64,000 nt of DNA. Origin: Candidatus Metaruminococcus caecorum. Lineage in GTDB: Bacteria > Bacillota > Clostridia > Oscillospirales > Ruminococcaceae. The position numbers and the translations under genes were made by a program. The notes under the pieces are model-generated. The model did not search any database, had not been told where the DNA came from, and saw only the letters and a program-made list of their open reading frames with translations. Where the stretch lies: the NCBI GenBank assembly GCA_904420045.1, contig CAJFTY010000012.1, positions 1 to 64,000 on the forward strand, read 5' to 3'. Position 1 is the stretch's first letter. Every line of letters begins with the position of its first letter. Shown piece after piece: positions 26,758 to 35,226 of this stretch.

Positions 26758-27711
26758 TTAACCCGCTGAAGATACCGATGCGCTGGACGCACCGCCTGAA
26801 CTGACACTGGAGGAAACGCCGGACGCCGCTCCAGAGGAAGCCGCTCCGCTCTCGCTGCCGCTTACCGTGCTCTGGGTCTGGGAGGAATCCTGCATACCGC
26901 TTTCCGTCAGCGAAGAGGCAGCCTCGCTGGAGACGGACTCCTGCGGCGTGGACGACTCCGGCGCGGCGGCTGCGGAAGAAGTCTTGGAACTGTCCTTTGC
27001 CGTCTGCACGGCGGTGATTTGATACCCGTCGGAATTTTTTTGCAACATGTAAATCATAGTCTTGGCGGCGTCGGGCTCATATTTTTTGCCCCGCACGTCC
27101 TGGCCCCAAATGTTGCCGGATGGAATGTAATCCACCGTGAGCTTATAGGTGTTCTTATTTTTTTCGATCTTTTCCACCCGGGGGGTATAGGGGGGAAACG
27201 ACGGCGTGGAAGGGATCAGATAGCTTTTGGCCTCCTCGTCGTATTCAAAGGCGTATTCCGCGTCGCCCAGCGACTGGTGGTTCACCTTGACGTCCTTGCC
27301 GAACAGCTTGGCGGCATAGGATTCTACATCGGTCTGAGGTACGGTGATAAATCCGAACTCATCCTGAGGATATTTGCCGGTGTCCTCATTTTTTAAAAGG
27401 TTCCAGATGGAAGCGGTCAGCAGCGTTTTTTCATCCAGCTTGTCGACGCTGTCAAAAGGTGGCGGGTCCAGCATCACCAAGGGATAGATAAACTGCTCAA
27501 ATTCCTCTTTCTGCGCCTTGTTGTCAATTAAATCATAGGTTTTGGTGCCCACAAAGATCACTGTGGCCACCACACCGATCACCGCGAAAAGCAGGACGAT
27601 CCCGCCCAGCAGAATGCTTTTGTTAAGCCGCTTGCGATGGGACCGGGGCGTCGGGTTTAACGCGTCTGCTCCGCGCTTCTCCTCGGGGAGGGTCTGCTGT
27701 TGCTCAGCCAT
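26758..27711 (-). CDS. Single-pass membrane protein with Ser-rich external tail, 317 aa
   Basis: ATG 27711 follows AAAGGA by 12 bases; the in-frame ATG at 27723 abuts the site. A basic cytoplasmic N-terminus, one membrane helix (about residues 32-55) and an external folded domain (about 60-235, SVDKLDEKTLLTASIWNLL and SFPPYTPRVEKIEKNK) are followed by some 75 residues rich in Ser, Ala and Gly. I do not recognise the domain; the shape suggests a surface or wall-associated protein. It is the last gene of the DUF975-proB-proA run, 73 bases after proA. Confidence 0.78.
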   Translation of the reverse strand: MAEQQQTLPEEKRGADALNPTPRSHRKRLNKSILLGGIVLLFAVIGVVATVIFVGTKTYDLIDNKAQKEEFEQFIYPLVMLDPPPFDSVDKLDEKTLLTASIWNLLKNEDTGKYPQDEFGFITVPQTDVESYAAKLFGKDVKVNHQSLGDAEYAFEYDEEAKSYLIPSTPSFPPYTPRVEKIEKNKNTYKLTVDYIPSGNIWGQDVRGKKYEPDAAKTMIYMLQKNSDGYQITAVQTAKDSSKTSSAAAAPESSTPQESVSSEAASSLTESGMQDSSQTQSTVSGSESGAASSGAASGVSSSVSSGGASSASVSSAG

Positions 27712-27783
27712 TGTTGCAACCATTCCTTTCTGTCGATGGCCTGGATCGTGTGCCGGTTTTGACACAGCCGTATCCGTCTGTTT

Positions 27784-29034
27784 CTATTCCCGGATCTGCC
27801 CAGTTCCATGGATCACGTATTTCACCGAAGTAAGCTCCCGCAGGCCCATGGGGCCTCTGGCGTGAAGCTTTTGGGTGGAGATGCCGATCTCCGCGCCAAA
27901 GCCAAACTCCCCGCCGTCGGTGTACCGGGTGGAGGCGTTGACGTACACCGCCGCCGCGTCCACCTGCGCCTGAAACTGCTGAGAGGCGTTTAAATCGTTG
28001 GTTACAATGCATTCCGAGTGCCCGGTGCCGTACCGCCCAATGTGTGCGATGGCCTCGTCCAGGCTGCCGACCACCTTCACTGCCAGAATGTAGTCCAAAA
28101 ACTCCGCGGCGTAATCCTCCTCAGAGGCGGGGACCACCTCGTCCCCTAAAATCCGCACCGTTTCCGGGCAGCCCCTGAGCTCCACACGGCTTTGATCCAG
28201 CAACTTTTTTACCATGGGCAAAAACTGCTCCGCCACGTCCTTATGTACCAATAAGCTCTCCTCGGCGTTACACACGCTGGGGCGGCTGGTTTTGGCGTTG
28301 TTGACAATCCGAGCCGCCATGGCAAGATCCGCAGTTTTGTCCACGTACACATGGCAGTTTCCCACCCCGGTCTGGATCACCGGCACGGTGGCGGTATTCA
28401 CCACAGCGTTGATGAGCCCCGCGCCGCCCCGGGGAATCAAAACGTCCAGATAGCCGTTTAGCTTCATCATCTCGGCTGCGGACTCCCGGGAGGTATCCTC
28501 CACAAGCTGGACGCACATGGGACCCAGCCCCGCCTCTCCCACGGCCCGCTGCATCACCCCACACAGGGACAAATTGGAGTGAATGGCTTCCTTCCCGCCC
28601 CGCAGGATCACCGCGTTGCCCGCTTTTAAGCACAGCGCGGCGGCGTCCACCGTCACGTTGGGACGACTTTCAAAAATGATGCCGATCACTCCCAGGGGCA
28701 CCCGGGTTTTATGGATAACAAGACCGTTGGGCCGTACCGTGCCCTCGTCCACCCCGCCGATGGGGTCGTCAAGCTCCACGATCTTTAAAACGCCGTCTGC
28801 CATGCCCCGAATCCGCTGCTCGGTCAGCCGCAGCCGGTCGAGCATTGCGCTGCTCATGCCGTTTTTTTCTGCGGCTGCAAGATCCCGTTGGTTTTCCGAA
28901 AGGATTTCCCCCATATGCAGCACAAGCTGTCTGGCGATTTCGGATAGGGCTTTGTTTTTTACCGCCGCCGGTGCAGACGCAAGCCCTTTGGACGCCTGTT
29001 TTGCCTGGGCCCCCAGTTGTTCCATGGTCTTCAT
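27784..29034 (-). CDS. proA: Gamma-glutamyl phosphate reductase
   Basis: Second step of proline synthesis, reducing glutamyl-5-phosphate to the semialdehyde. 416 residues of the aldehyde-dehydrogenase superfamily: GVIGIIFESRPNVTVDAAAL and GGKEAIHSN are signature stretches, and the active-site Cys is in TSRPSVCNAEESLLVH. ATG 29034 with GGGAGG. It follows proB by 52 bases in the same transcript. Confidence 0.96.
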   Translation of the reverse strand: MKTMEQLGAQAKQASKGLASAPAAVKNKALSEIARQLVLHMGEILSENQRDLAAAEKNGMSSAMLDRLRLTEQRIRGMADGVLKIVELDDPIGGVDEGTVRPNGLVIHKTRVPLGVIGIIFESRPNVTVDAAALCLKAGNAVILRGGKEAIHSNLSLCGVMQRAVGEAGLGPMCVQLVEDTSRESAAEMMKLNGYLDVLIPRGGAGLINAVVNTATVPVIQTGVGNCHVYVDKTADLAMAARIVNNAKTSRPSVCNAEESLLVHKDVAEQFLPMVKKLLDQSRVELRGCPETVRILGDEVVPASEEDYAAEFLDYILAVKVVGSLDEAIAHIGRYGTGHSECIVTNDLNASQQFQAQVDAAAVYVNASTRYTDGGEFGFGAEIGISTQKLHARGPMGLRELTSVKYVIHGTGQIRE

Positions 29035-29086
29035 CCAGATACCTCCCTGTAAGGATCGGAGTTGTATGTAACACTATTCCTGTTAA

Positions 29087-29887
29087 TTACGCGTTTCCTT
29101 TGGTTCTCCCCACAAACAGCGTGCCAATCGCTTTGCCGTCCAGCAGATCGTACAGCACGTTGTGCCGGGAGCCGTTGGCAATCACCACATGGATGCCCTC
29201 CTGGGTCGCCATGCGCGCCGCTTCGATCTTGGTAATCATACCGCCGGTGCCAAGACTTGTTCCCTTTTCTCCCGCGGCGCTGCGGATATCCTCGCCAATT
29301 TCCTCCACCCGGGCGATGAGCGAAGCGTCCGGATGCTTGCGGGGGTCCTTGTCGTACAGCCCGTCGATGTCGGACAGAATAATCAGCGCATCCGCGTGAA
29401 CCAGCCGGGCTACAATGGCGCTCAGCGCGTCGTTGTCCCCAAACTCGATTTCCTCCACCGCCACGGTGTCGTTTTCATTCACGATGGGAATCACGTTCAT
29501 CTGAAGCAGGCGTTCAAAAGAGTTCTGGACGTTTTCCTTCCGTCTGGGATCTTCGATCACATCTCGGGTCAGCAGAACCTGGGATACCACGTGGTTGTAC
29601 TCGGAAAACACCTTGTCGTAGACGTACATCAGCTCGCACTGTCCGATGGAGGCGCATGCCTGTTTGGAGGGGGTGTCGCTAGGCCTCGCTTTCAGCCCCA
29701 GCTTTCCCACGCCGACGCCGATAGCACCGGAGGATACCAGCACCAGTTCTTTTCCCATGTTTTTCATATCCGCCAGCATTTTCACCAGCGATTCAATCCT
29801 GCGGATGTTGAGCATTCCTGTGGAATGGGTCAGCGTGGAGGTACCCACCTTGACCACAATCCGCTTGGCGTTAACAATCTGATTCAA
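29087..29887 (-). CDS. proB: Glutamate 5-kinase without PUA domain
   Basis: First step of proline synthesis. Amino-acid-kinase fold: RIVVKVGTSTLT, LVSSGAIGVGVGKL, NENDTVAVEEIEFGDND and GTGGMITKIEAARMA are all present. At 266 residues it ends after the kinase domain and lacks the C-terminal PUA domain of longer ProB proteins, a known short form. Start is TTG 29887 after AAGGACAGGACA, overlapping the 3' end of the DUF975 gene by 17 bases, so translation is probably coupled. Confidence 0.95.
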   Translation of the reverse strand: MNQIVNAKRIVVKVGTSTLTHSTGMLNIRRIESLVKMLADMKNMGKELVLVSSGAIGVGVGKLGLKARPSDTPSKQACASIGQCELMYVYDKVFSEYNHVVSQVLLTRDVIEDPRRKENVQNSFERLLQMNVIPIVNENDTVAVEEIEFGDNDALSAIVARLVHADALIILSDIDGLYDKDPRKHPDASLIARVEEIGEDIRSAAGEKGTSLGTGGMITKIEAARMATQEGIHVVIANGSRHNVLYDLLDGKAIGTLFVGRTKGNA

Positions 29888-30788
29888 TGTCCTGTCCTTC
29901 TCCCGTTTCAGTGTTTGATTGGTCCTGGGTTTCCTGTTCCATCACCCGGGTGGTTTCCAGATCCCGGCGGCTTTTTGCCCGGCTGATGTAAATCCGTGCG
30001 TACAGCGCCGCAACCGCAAACCCGTAGGGTACCGCCCACAGCGCCGGAATCACCAGCAGGCACAGCAGCGCCCAGGGAATCAGGGTGAGGAACATGGTAA
30101 ACAGCTCCCCTTTATATTCCCGCATCTCCCGAACCGACATGCAAACGAGCCTGCCTGCCCGCTGATCCGGCTGTTCCGCCAGCAGAAAATAGCATAAAAA
30201 ATACCGCAGGGCAAAGTAAAACCACAACAGCATGGACAGCAGCAGCACCAGCTTCGACAGCGCCCATACCGCCAAATACATCATGGAAAGATAGCCGTCG
30301 CTTCCCCCGCCGGGCAGATACCGCAGCGCCACCTGCAAACAGAGGGCGGGAAACAGGACCACCAGTCCAACGGCCGCCGCGCGGACCGTCACATGCAGAC
30401 GGAGCCACACCGCTTTGCCAAACGCTTTTGCCGAGCCATAGTACTCAAACACCGCCGCAAACGGAGGATGCTCGCCCCCCACCGCGCGATAGAACCACCG
30501 AAATGCTCCCAGCATCAGCGGCGCGAACAAAACAAACTGAATGAGCCATATTCCCCCGGTAATGACCAGCGCCGGCCAGGAGGAATTGAGCCTGTCGTCC
30601 AAAAACATCGCCGGAGTGTTCATCGGATCCACAAATCCCGGGACTTCAAACAAGGTGAATAAAATCTGCTCCAGATAGGTGAACAAAAGACTCACCCCCG
30701 CAAACACCAGGATGATCGCCGCCGCCTTGCCCCAGTTCCCCCGCATGGCGTCGCGGGCATTTTTCTTGATCTGCGCGCGCAATTTCAT
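29871..30788 (-). CDS. DUF975-type multipass membrane protein, 305 aa
   Basis: Start at ATG 30788 (MKLRAQIKKNARDAMRGNWG), with GAAAGGGTGG upstream; this N-terminal basic motif is the hallmark of DUF975. About five to six membrane helices follow, then a highly charged C-terminus (EQETQDQSNTETGEGQDIES). Longer frames to 30992 lack a ribosome site. Function of the family is unknown. Its overlap with proB places it in the proline operon, though a functional link is not evident. Confidence 0.82.
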   Translation of the reverse strand: MKLRAQIKKNARDAMRGNWGKAAAIILVFAGVSLLFTYLEQILFTLFEVPGFVDPMNTPAMFLDDRLNSSWPALVITGGIWLIQFVLFAPLMLGAFRWFYRAVGGEHPPFAAVFEYYGSAKAFGKAVWLRLHVTVRAAAVGLVVLFPALCLQVALRYLPGGGSDGYLSMMYLAVWALSKLVLLLSMLLWFYFALRYFLCYFLLAEQPDQRAGRLVCMSVREMREYKGELFTMFLTLIPWALLCLLVIPALWAVPYGFAVAALYARIYISRAKSRRDLETTRVMEQETQDQSNTETGEGQDIESDC

Positions 30789-30909
30789 TCGTTCGACCAC
30801 CCTTTCACCCAGACGGCGGCGCCGTCCCAACTGGATTTTCATGCGCCGTTTCAGACGCCCAAAGTACGTTTTTATCCGATCGCAGCCCCGGCGCTGCACA
30901 GCGAAACCA

Positions 30910-31434
30910 TCAATATTCGATTCCCTCTCTGGCAGGAATTCCCTGCTGGTAAGGATGTTTGTGATTCTGTATGTCGGACACATAGTCCGCAACCTTTTTC
31001 AGTTTATCAGAAGCCCCCTGCCCTGTCAATATAACTTCGGTAGCCGGGGCTTTGCTTTTTAAAAGCGAAAGCAGGCCCTCTTCGTGGAGCATGCCGGTCT
31101 GTACGGCGCCCGCTGCCTCGTCCAGCACCACCAGATCATACGCCCCCGATTCCGCCGCCCGGCGGGCAGCTTCCAGCAGAGAAGCGTGCTCCTTTCGGCA
31201 GGCCGCCTTTTCCTCCTCATTCATCTGAAAGACGAACTTTTCACAGGAGGATGGACGGATGCATTCCACACCCAATTTTTGCAACGGCTCTAGCTCCCCG
31301 GTGGAGGTGCTTTTTAAAAACTGCAAAAATAAAATCCTCCAGCCATGCCCTGCCGCGCGCACACAGGCGCCCACAGCGGCGGAGGTCTTTCCTTTCCCAT
31401 CGCCGGTGTAGAGCTGAATCATCCCCTGCTTCAC
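30910..31434 (-). CDS. cobO: Corrinoid adenosyltransferase, CobA/CobO/BtuR type
   Basis: Transfers adenosyl from ATP to the cobalt of corrinoids, needed to make coenzyme B12 or salvage imported cobalamin. The 174-residue protein carries the P-loop YTGDGKGKTSAAVGA and the family signature DLVVLDEAAGAVQTGML, with a C-terminal VADYVSDIQNHKHPYQQGI. Start is GTG 31434, 8 bases after AAGGAG. The upstream histidine phosphatase gene ends 73 bases before, so they may be cotranscribed. No corrin-ring synthesis genes appear in the window, consistent with salvage. Confidence 0.93.
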   Translation of the reverse strand: MKQGMIQLYTGDGKGKTSAAVGACVRAAGHGWRILFLQFLKSTSTGELEPLQKLGVECIRPSSCEKFVFQMNEEEKAACRKEHASLLEAARRAAESGAYDLVVLDEAAGAVQTGMLHEEGLLSLLKSKAPATEVILTGQGASDKLKKVADYVSDIQNHKHPYQQGIPAREGIEY

Positions 31435-31507
31435 GGAAAACGCTCCTTTCTTTTTCCCATTTCTTATGTAAAAACGAATAAAAACCGCCCGGATCAGGAC
31501 ACCGGCT

Positions 31508-32188
31508 TTATTCCGGTTGTTCCTCCTGATGATCCAGATCAAACAGGTTGTAGTCCTGATACGTTTCCGGCTCATCCCGGTAAGGAATCGGATCCATAAC
31601 CTCCAGCAGCTGGCCCTGTCCCCACAGATAGGAGGAAGTCACCGCCGTATATCCCCGGCCGCTTTCCACCGTCCAGGCCAGCGGATTGCGCTTGGGAAGC
31701 CCATACATGCTCAAAAGCCCCATGATTACGCCGCCGTGGGTGATCACCGCCGCGTCGGTAACCGACCGGGCCATCATATCCTTTAGGATTTCCCCCAGGC
31801 CTAAAGAAATACGCGCGTCAAAGCTTTGTTTATCCTCCCCGCCCCGGGGAGCTTGCATCATCGCGCCCTCCATCCACCGGGCAAAATTTTCATCCTGTTT
31901 CAGCTCTTTCATCGAGCGGTTTTCAAATTCCCCGAAATCGTACTCCCGCAGATGGTCCACCGGGATAGTCATGGTGTTGGGATACAGAATATCCGCGGTT
32001 TCGATACAGCGTTTTAAAGGGCTTGTGTACACAATTTGAGCAAAGGGATATTCCTCGGTCTCCTTGAGCTTTTTAAGTTCCTCTCTGCCCTGCTCGCAAA
32101 GCGGCAGATCGGTGGAGCCGATGTATTTTCCCTCCAAATTTCCCTGGGTCACACCGTGGCGGATCAAATACAGCCGGTAATTTTTCAT
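31508..32188 (-). CDS. Histidine phosphatase family protein (CobC-like?)
   Basis: 226 residues from ATG 32188 with GGAAAGG upstream. The branch-1 phosphoglycerate-mutase fold is clear from YLIRHGVTQGNLEGKYIGS (phospho-His), YTSPLKRCIETADILYP, LREYDFGEFENRS and the second His in AAVITHGGVIMG. Members include alpha-ribazole phosphatase CobC, phosphoglycerate mutase-like and sugar phosphatases. Being next to cobO favours a corrinoid role, but the sequence alone does not settle it. Confidence 0.88.
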   Translation of the reverse strand: MKNYRLYLIRHGVTQGNLEGKYIGSTDLPLCEQGREELKKLKETEEYPFAQIVYTSPLKRCIETADILYPNTMTIPVDHLREYDFGEFENRSMKELKQDENFARWMEGAMMQAPRGGEDKQSFDARISLGLGEILKDMMARSVTDAAVITHGGVIMGLLSMYGLPKRNPLAWTVESGRGYTAVTSSYLWGQGQLLEVMDPIPYRDEPETYQDYNLFDLDHQEEQPE

Positions 32189-32401
32189 CGTTTTGGTCAT
32201 CCTTTCCAATGAACGGGCCCGCCTAGAGCCCGGATGCATCAAATATTTTCTAGGCTTATCCGTTCTCCTTTTTGAAAGCGGACAATAAATACTGTGCTTT
32301 TAAACTTGTTCATATACAATATATATTGCGATCATACATTTTACACAAATATAAGAGGGCAAAATTTTCGACAATCTTCCGCTTTTTTTCTGGAAAACTC
32401 C

Positions 32402-32430
32402 TTTACAAACGGTATCGGGTATACTATAAT
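32402..32430 (+). promoter_or_regulatory. Promoter of the XRE regulator gene
   Basis: TTTACA (32402-32407), 17-base spacer, TATAAT (32425-32430). An isolated Spo0A-box-like TTCGACA lies upstream at 32367-32373. Confidence 0.72.
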
Positions 32431-32463
32431 TTACTATACGTTATGCGTGATGGAGGTAGTCAG

Positions 32464-33144
32464 ATGAACGCCGATTTTCCGAGAGTGCTCACCCTGCTGC
32501 GCAAGGAACAGGGAATCAGCCAAAAGCTCGCCGCGAAGGAACTTGGTATTTCGCAGGCCCTGCTTTCACATTACGAAAAAGGGATCCGGGAATGCGGGTT
32601 GGATTTTGTAGTGCGCGCGGCGGATTTTTACGGCGTCTCCTGCGATTACCTGTTGGGGCGCTCTCCCGACCGCAACGGCGCGACCCTGCATGTGGAGGAT
32701 ATTCCCGAGCCGGAAGCGGCCGGCAAGGAAAACGTGTTGCGTGGAAGCATCCTGCCTGTATTAAACAAAAAGCTGATCTCCAACTCTTTAAACATTCTGT
32801 TTGATCTGTTGCAAAAGGGAAACAACAAGACGCTCACCAACGAGGCTTCTAATTTTCTGATGATGTCGGTGTACCGGATGTTCCGGATTGTGTTTTCCGC
32901 CAATCCCAAAAACCAGCAGAATTTCTTCACAGTTTCTTCCGCCATGGCAAATGCCCGTGCAACGGCGCAGATGGCGGTGAGCGAGGCGTCTGCGGCTGCG
33001 GTTGCGATGGGCGTATATGCCGAAGACCCCATCGCCGACACAGAGTCCTTTGCAATCACCAGCGAAAAGCTGTCTCAGGAATATCCGCTGTTCGCCTCCA
33101 GCCTTGTAAATCTGGTGCAGAACTGCGAAAACAAAATGAAATAG
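32464..33144 (+). CDS. XRE-family regulator with unknown C-terminal domain, 226 aa
   Basis: ATG 32464 with GGAGG. Residues 1-60 are a Cro/CI helix-turn-helix (LRKEQGISQKLAAKELGIS, ALLSHYEKGIRECG, then FYGVSCDYLLGRS). The remaining 160 residues are helical with an Ala-rich stretch (AMANARATAQMAVSEASAAA) and match no domain I know. The first part closely resembles conserved clostridial one-component regulators of similar length. Regulated genes are not evident; it stands alone between divergent histidine phosphatase and convergent glgA. Confidence 0.85.
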   Translation: MNADFPRVLTLLRKEQGISQKLAAKELGISQALLSHYEKGIRECGLDFVVRAADFYGVSCDYLLGRSPDRNGATLHVEDIPEPEAAGKENVLRGSILPVLNKKLISNSLNILFDLLQKGNNKTLTNEASNFLMMSVYRMFRIVFSANPKNQQNFFTVSSAMANARATAQMAVSEASAAAVAMGVYAEDPIADTESFAITSEKLSQEYPLFASSLVNLVQNCENKMK

Positions 33145-33192
33145 CTTACAACGCCAATTGCACTGCCGTTCCTGTTATTTCAGTGAAAGAAA

Positions 33193-33230
33193 AAACAGGA
33201 ACACAGCCTCAAAGCGGTTCCTGTTTATTG
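33193..33230 (+). terminator. Terminator-like hairpin after the XRE gene
   Basis: 10-bp perfect stem AAACAGGAAC / GTTCCTGTTT (33193-33202 with 33217-33226). A third GTTCCTGTTA copy at 33171 could pair alternatively. T tail is weak (ATTGTAGC). Confidence 0.55.
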
Positions 33231-33278
33231 TAGCATCTTTCTTACAAAAAGAAAAGAAAAAATTGCCCGGTTGCAATC

Positions 33279-33312
33279 AGGAGGCGGAGCTTATAGCTCC
33301 GCCTCCTTTTAT
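33279..33312. terminator. Terminator between XRE gene and glgA
   Basis: 13-bp perfect stem (33279-33291 with 33295-33307), 3-base loop, TTTT on the plus strand. On the minus strand the T run comes 15 bases later after a second small hairpin (ATTGC...GCAAT then TTTTTTC). It serves convergent transcripts. Confidence 0.8.
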
Positions 33313-33319
33313 CGTTTCT

Positions 33320-34753
33320 TTAACCTTCTTCGTTTTCGCCGCAAAGCTCCCGGTACAGGCCCATATAGGAGTCGGCGGATTTGTTCCAGCTACAGTCATA
33401 ACCCATGGCATAGCGGACCAAATTGCCCCAATTGGGTTTGTCATAGTACAAATCCTTGGCCCTAGTGATCGCCCACAGCATATCCTGAGCGTCATAGGAT
33501 TGGAAGGTAAAGCCGTTCCCATGCAGGCTGCCGCAGTCCTGAATACTGTCTTTTAAGCCGCCGGTCTCCCGCACGATAGGAATGGTGCCGTACCGCAGAG
33601 AGATCATCTGAGCCAGTCCGCAGGGCTCGCTTTTCGAGGGCATTAAAAACAGGTCGGAGCTGGCGTAAATCTTGCGGGCGAGCTCCGGAATAAATCCGAT
33701 GGTCACCGATACCCTGCCCGGATGGCGATGGGCCATTTCCCGAAAAAAGCTCTCGTAAAAATACTCGCCGGAACCCAGCAGCACCACTTTGATGCCACGG
33801 TTTACAATATCTTCAAATACATATTTAATCAGATCCAGGCCCTTGTGTCCCACCAAACGGGTGACGATTCCGATCAGCGGTGTGCCGTCCTCGTAGGTTA
33901 AATGGAGCTCCTCGCACAAGCGCCTTTTGTTCTCCTCTTTTCCCGGCAGGTCGTCCGCAGAAAAGTTCTGGTAAATCAGCGGGTCAGTCTGCGGATTGTA
34001 AGCGTCGTTGTCGATGCCGTTTAATATTCCGCACAATTTATACTGTTTTTGGCGCAACAGATAGTCCAGCCCATGGGCATACCAGGGATTTAAAATTTCC
34101 TTGGCGTAGGTGGGGCTTACGGTGGTCACCTTGTCGGAGACCTCAATGGCGCCCTTCATCATGTTGGCGCAGCCGTCGTAGTCCAGAATACTCTTAGCCG
34201 ACGGGGGGATGTCCATCACGTCGGTCATAGTCTCGTATCCATATTTGCCCTGATACTGAATGTTGTGGATGGTAAACACGGTTTTAATCTGCTCATATCC
34301 CGGGACATACTTGTAGTACAGATTGTAATAAACGGGAACCAGCGCGGTCTGCCAGTCGTTGCAGTGGACGATGTCCGGCTTGAAGTCAATGTGCTTAATG
34401 GTTTCCAGCACGGCTTTGGAGAAAAACGAATACCGCTCTGCATCGTCGTAAAAGCCGTAGATTCCATCCCGTTTGAAGTAGTATTCATTGTCCACCAAAT
34501 AGTATTTAACTCCGTCCACCACGGCCTCAAAAATGCCGCAGTACAAGCTTCTCCAGGCAAGTTGAACCGGAAAATTGGTCACATACCGCAGTTTTTCCCG
34601 CAATTCCTGCTTAATGCCGTTGTACAAGGGCAAAATCACCCGGCATTCGGCCTTTTTACTTTGAAGCGCCTTGGGAAGCGCTCCAGCCACATCCGCCAGT
34701 CCCCCCGACGCGATAAACGGCAACGCCTCGCTGGCTGCAAACAGTATTTTCAT
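33320..34753 (-). CDS. glgA: Glycogen synthase
   Basis: Transfers glucose from ADP-glucose to the growing alpha-1,4 chain. 477 residues from ATG 34753, 12 bases after GGAAAGG (the ATG at 34765 is too close to the site). GT5 family: MKILFAASEALPFIASGGLA at the start, IHNIQYQGKYG, GIDNDAYNPQTDP, and the GT-B donor motif SKSEPCGLAQMISLRYGTIP with catalytic Glu. The usual K-x-G-G-L of GlgA reads A-S-G-G-L here, so the N-terminal Lys is absent. Last gene of glgB-glgC-glgD-glgA, separated from glgD by 470 bases of structured repeats. Confidence 0.95.
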   Translation of the reverse strand: MKILFAASEALPFIASGGLADVAGALPKALQSKKAECRVILPLYNGIKQELREKLRYVTNFPVQLAWRSLYCGIFEAVVDGVKYYLVDNEYYFKRDGIYGFYDDAERYSFFSKAVLETIKHIDFKPDIVHCNDWQTALVPVYYNLYYKYVPGYEQIKTVFTIHNIQYQGKYGYETMTDVMDIPPSAKSILDYDGCANMMKGAIEVSDKVTTVSPTYAKEILNPWYAHGLDYLLRQKQYKLCGILNGIDNDAYNPQTDPLIYQNFSADDLPGKEENKRRLCEELHLTYEDGTPLIGIVTRLVGHKGLDLIKYVFEDIVNRGIKVVLLGSGEYFYESFFREMAHRHPGRVSVTIGFIPELARKIYASSDLFLMPSKSEPCGLAQMISLRYGTIPIVRETGGLKDSIQDCGSLHGNGFTFQSYDAQDMLWAITRAKDLYYDKPNWGNLVRYAMGYDCSWNKSADSYMGLYRELCGENEEG

Positions 34754-35000
34754 AAATCGCTTCATTTCCTTTCCGGAGGCGGATGTCCTCCGCCTTTTAT
34801 TCTGGACTCCAATTGAAAAGGATATCCCTTTCCAATCGCGCAGGATCAAAACCCTAAAACGCCGCTTTGCTCAAGCGATGGATCATACCTTCCGCCTCAT
34901 CCGGTATTTTGCAATAAATCACGGATATTTGGCCCCCGAAAGCCCTATGCAAGCTGCCACAGTTTTTTGCGTAAACAAAAGATGAGCGGTTGCCTCATCA

Positions 35001-35226
35001 ACAATTTTCCACGGGAAAATCCTATATGAGCTTTGGTGACGAAAAAGATCGGTGCTGCTTTGCAGCAGCCGGGTCTTTGACCCGGCAGATATTTTTCCAA
35101 TGGGCGGTTGCCTCCAAACGTTCTATATCGAGCCTATCCATATGAAAATTGTGATGCCGCTTTGCGGCAGTTGGCACATTGTGCCAACAACAATTTTCCC
35201 AAGGGATTTTCCACGGGAAAATCCTA
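35001..35226 (-). repeat. Two copies of a structured intergenic repeat between glgD and glgA
   Basis: Read on the minus strand, the first unit begins in the glgD stop codon (TAGGATTTTCCC). Each unit has a palindrome (35204-35224; 35004-35020) and then a long outer stem (35144-35152 with 35190-35198; 35041-35046 with 35092-35097) enclosing two short hairpins, most with TTT loops (for example 35070-35084). The rest of the 34754-35223 gap shows only a short hairpin pair near the glgA ribosome site. No real gene fits here. Confidence 0.7.
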
